Shown here: piece by piece, positions 41,320 through 43,145 of the stretch
How positions within the stretch are numbered: the stretch's first letter is position 1
Layout: each line of letters opens with the position of its first letter
Origin: Candidatus Poribacteria bacterium
GTDB lineage: Bacteria; Poribacteria; WGA-4E; WGA-3G
Direction: 5' to 3'
Assembly: GCA_009839745.1 (NCBI GenBank)
Contig: VXPE01000089.1
Span: forward strand, 1 to 43,145
Length of the DNA: 43,145 nucleotides
Translations under genes and position numbers: made by a program
Notes under the pieces: model-generated
Told to the model about the DNA's origin: nothing
Databases searched by the model: none
What the model saw: only the letters and a program-made list of their open reading frames with translations

Positions 41320-41343
41320 GTAGGCGAGGTTTCTAACCTCGCC
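41320..41343 (+). repeat. GTAG-headed hairpin, REP-like
   Basis: GTAG (41320-41323) then a perfect 9-bp stem GGCGAGGTT/AACCTCGCC (41323-41331, 41335-41343) with loop TCT. Same design as the hairpins at 322 and 11406. Confidence 0.65.
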
Positions 41344-41387
41344 GATCTTCCCAAGCGGACAGCACGTTATAGCCCCTACAATTTCTC

Positions 41388-41417
41388 TTGAAATTGTCCT
41401 TCACATCCGTGTATAAT
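41388..41417 (+). promoter_or_regulatory. Sigma-70 promoter of the restriction-modification gene
   Basis: TTGAAA (41388-41393), 18-bp spacer, TATAAT (41412-41417). Predicted start near 41424, leader about 39 nt. This rules out the TTG at 41388 as a start codon. Confidence 0.7.
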
Positions 41418-41462
41418 TGGACTTATCCTAAGTTCAACCGCCAAAACACACGGAGAAAACTC

Positions 41463-43145
41463 GTGCCGACACTCAACATCAAATCGACACATAAACCCAT
41501 CAGAAACTACTACACCGAACTTGCCGAATACGCGAAAGTCGGCGCAGAACACGAAGGCGCAGTCCGAACCGCATTCCAAAATCTACTCCAACACTACTGC
41601 CGACAAGCAAACCTCATCCTCGTATGTGAAAAGACACGCTACACCCCACAGAAAAGGCGGATCCAGATAGATGGTGAAGTCGTTGATGCGTTTGACTTGC
41701 CACACGGACATTGGGAAGCAAAAGATACACACGATGACCTCCCGACAGAAGCACGGCAGAAGTCGGAGGCAGGCTACCCGTTTAAAAATATGATCGTTCA
41801 GTCACCGACCCGGGCACTCCTCTACCAAAATGGGTATCTCCGACTTGATGTAGACCTCACGGATCCGAGCAACCTTATCAATCTGTTGAACACCTTCTTC
41901 GCGTATCGGGAAGAAAATATCGTTGATTGGTATGCCGCTGTTGAAGAATTCAAAGAAAAGGTTCCGGTGTTAGGGAGCGGTGTCGCAAAGCGTATTGAGA
42001 TCGAAATGCAGGACAATCCCCAGTTCCGACAAGCCTTCCAGAGTTTCCATCAGCAATGCCGAGCATCCATTGATCCGAACCTCACTGAGGCACAAGTTGA
42101 AGAGATGCTCATTCAACATCTCCTCACCGAGCGAATTTTCCGCACCGTCTTCGATAATCCCGATTTTACTAACAGAAACATCATCGCCCAAGAAATTGAG
42201 AAGGTGATCCAGATCCTCACCCTTCGTTCTCCGAGTCGCTCCGAGTTCCTCCGTCCTCTGGATCCGTTCTACGTTGCGATTGAGAAAACCGCTGCTACTA
42301 TCACCGATTTCTCACAGAAACAGGCGTTTCTAAATACCGTCTACGAGCAGTTTTTTCAAGGCTTCTCCGTCGATATTGCCGACACGCACGGTATCGTCTA
42401 CACACCACAGCCGATTGTCGATTTCATGGTGAAAAGCGTTGAGCATGTTCTTATGACCGAATTTGGACGCTCACTGTCGAATATGGGGGTTCACATTATC
42501 GATCCATTTGTTGGCACTGGCAACTTCATCGTCCGACTCATGCAGGAGATCCGGGGGCGGCGATTGCCACAGAAATACCGTGAGGAGCTCCACTGCAATG
42601 AGGTGATGCTGCTCCCTTACTACATCTCCAGTCTGAACATTGAGCACGCCTATTACGAGAAAACCGGGAATTATGAACCTTTTCCACATATCTGCTTCGT
42701 GGATACGTTTGATACGTTCGGTCTGATGGATGCGCCGCACCAAACTGGAGAGTTTACCTATTTCACACCTGAGAATACGCTGCGGGTGGAGGAACAGAAA
42801 GAGGTCCCAATGTTCGTTGTTATCGGAAATCCCCCCTACAATGCCAGACAGACAAACGAGAACGATAACAATAAAAATAAGCCGCATGCAGGCGTTGATG
42901 CCCACGTCCGAGACACGTTTGCTGCAGATTCTAATGCACAGTCGAAAAACAAACTCTATGACCCGTACATTAAGGCATTCCGATGGGCAATGGATAAAAT
43001 TGATGATAAGGGTATTGTGGCATTCGTAACGAAAACGGTTTTATTGATGGACAAATGTTTGACGGTATGCGGCAACATCTCGTAGATGAATTTGATAGGC
43101 TTTATATTCTGGATTTAGGTGGAAACGTCCGTAAGGGACAATCGG
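41463..43145 (+). CDS. Type ISP-like restriction-modification enzyme, N-terminal part, frameshifted, cut by window end
   Basis: Starts at GTG 41463 (GGAG seven nt upstream) with MPTLNIKSTHKPIRNYYTEL. The first 150 residues look like the nuclease-associated part (YTELAEYAKVGAEHEGAVRT, FDLPHGHWEAKDTHDDLPTE with a possible E-x-K). Then the adenine methyltransferase: IDPFVGTGNFIVRLMQEIRG (SAM motif I, about 346) and IGNPPYNARQ (motif IV, about 455-460). These enzymes methylate adenine and cut unmodified foreign DNA, usually with more than 1000 residues. In this sequence the frame shifts in the A run at 43032-43035: reading GGT TTT ATT GAT onward restores GFIDGQMFDGMRQHLVDEFD to the window end. 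Confidence 0.85.

Larger units (their letters stand above)
41157..41462. other. Intergenic region between divergent genes
   Basis: 306 bp holding a GTAG hairpin (41320-41343) and the promoter of the restriction-modification gene (41388-41417). TTTTTTAATTTTCCCAGC near 41268 resembles a degenerate leader motif. No clear promoter for the Spy-like gene is seen. Confidence 0.5.

Noticed and set aside
1-43145. CRISPR arrays, rRNA and tRNA genes
   Set aside because: No regularly spaced repeats and no rRNA or cloverleaf-like sequence noticed by eye; short tRNAs could still be missed without a dedicated search.

Overview
The window looks like a chromosomal segment of an uncultured marine-type bacterium, most like Candidatus Poribacteria, with Planctomycetes-type lineages as the alternative. 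This rests on gene content: a DUF1549/DUF1553 cytochrome next to a DUF1501 protein, a run of phytanoyl-CoA dioxygenase, Gfo/Idh/MocA and sugar phosphate isomerase genes, an Rpn-family nuclease, and intergenic spaces full of short dispersed repeats. There is no rRNA, tRNA or CRISPR array that I can see. Promoters are close to the sigma-70 consensus, often with a TGn extended -10.

Layout. 1-2.5 kb: Rpn-family nuclease and an acetamidase/formamidase (+). 2.5-12.8 kb, minus strand: an unknown basic protein, an SDR dehydrogenase, a complete oligopeptide-type ABC transporter (two ATPases, lipoprotein binding protein, two permeases) and an ECF sigma factor with its zinc-finger anti-sigma factor. The two ATPase genes are separated by 535 bp of repeats. 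13-15.5 kb: a HEAT-repeat/zinc protein, a coiled-coil membrane protein and a three-gene overlapping cassette headed by a PIN-domain protein. 15.6-20.7 kb: Xaa-Pro aminopeptidase, an AstE/AspA-like hydrolase divergent from rpiA, a predicted outer-membrane protein and an OmpA/MotB-like protein. 20.7-22.2 kb: an RNHCP-domain protein, then a decayed ATPase/partner pair truncated next to a small inverted-repeat element. 22.4-26.5 kb: M20 peptidase, cupin, BioF-like synthase and sugar phosphate isomerase (-). 26.8-29.5 kb: PhyH-like oxygenase, Gfo/Idh/MocA oxidoreductase and an exported methyltransferase (+). 29.6-35 kb: the cytochrome/DUF1501 pair. 35-40.5 kb: a pentapeptide-repeat remnant, an AAA ATPase, a pentapeptide-repeat K+-channel-like protein and a matrixin/TPR protein (+). 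40.6-43.1 kb: a Spy-like periplasmic protein (-) and the start of a type ISP-like restriction-modification gene that carries a frameshift and leaves the window.

Themes. Peptide scavenging (peptide importer, PepP, M20 peptidase, AspA-like hydrolase) and small-organic degradation (amidase, PhyH, Gfo/Idh/MocA, isomerase) sit beside defence-like material (PIN cassette, ATPase/channel pair, decayed ATPase/partner pair, type ISP enzyme, Rpn nuclease). The intergenic DNA holds at least four repeat classes: GTAG-headed hairpins resembling REP elements, TACCATTTCT inverted-repeat elements that each carry such hairpins, one AGGACTTACGCA inverted-repeat element, and an 82-112 bp dispersed unit ending in CCGCAAGG(A/T)AAA(A)TTA that repeatedly abuts start codons. 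The best candidate for a new system is the AAA ATPase plus pentapeptide-channel pair at 35.3-38.1 kb, followed by the PIN cassette at 14.4-15.5 kb.
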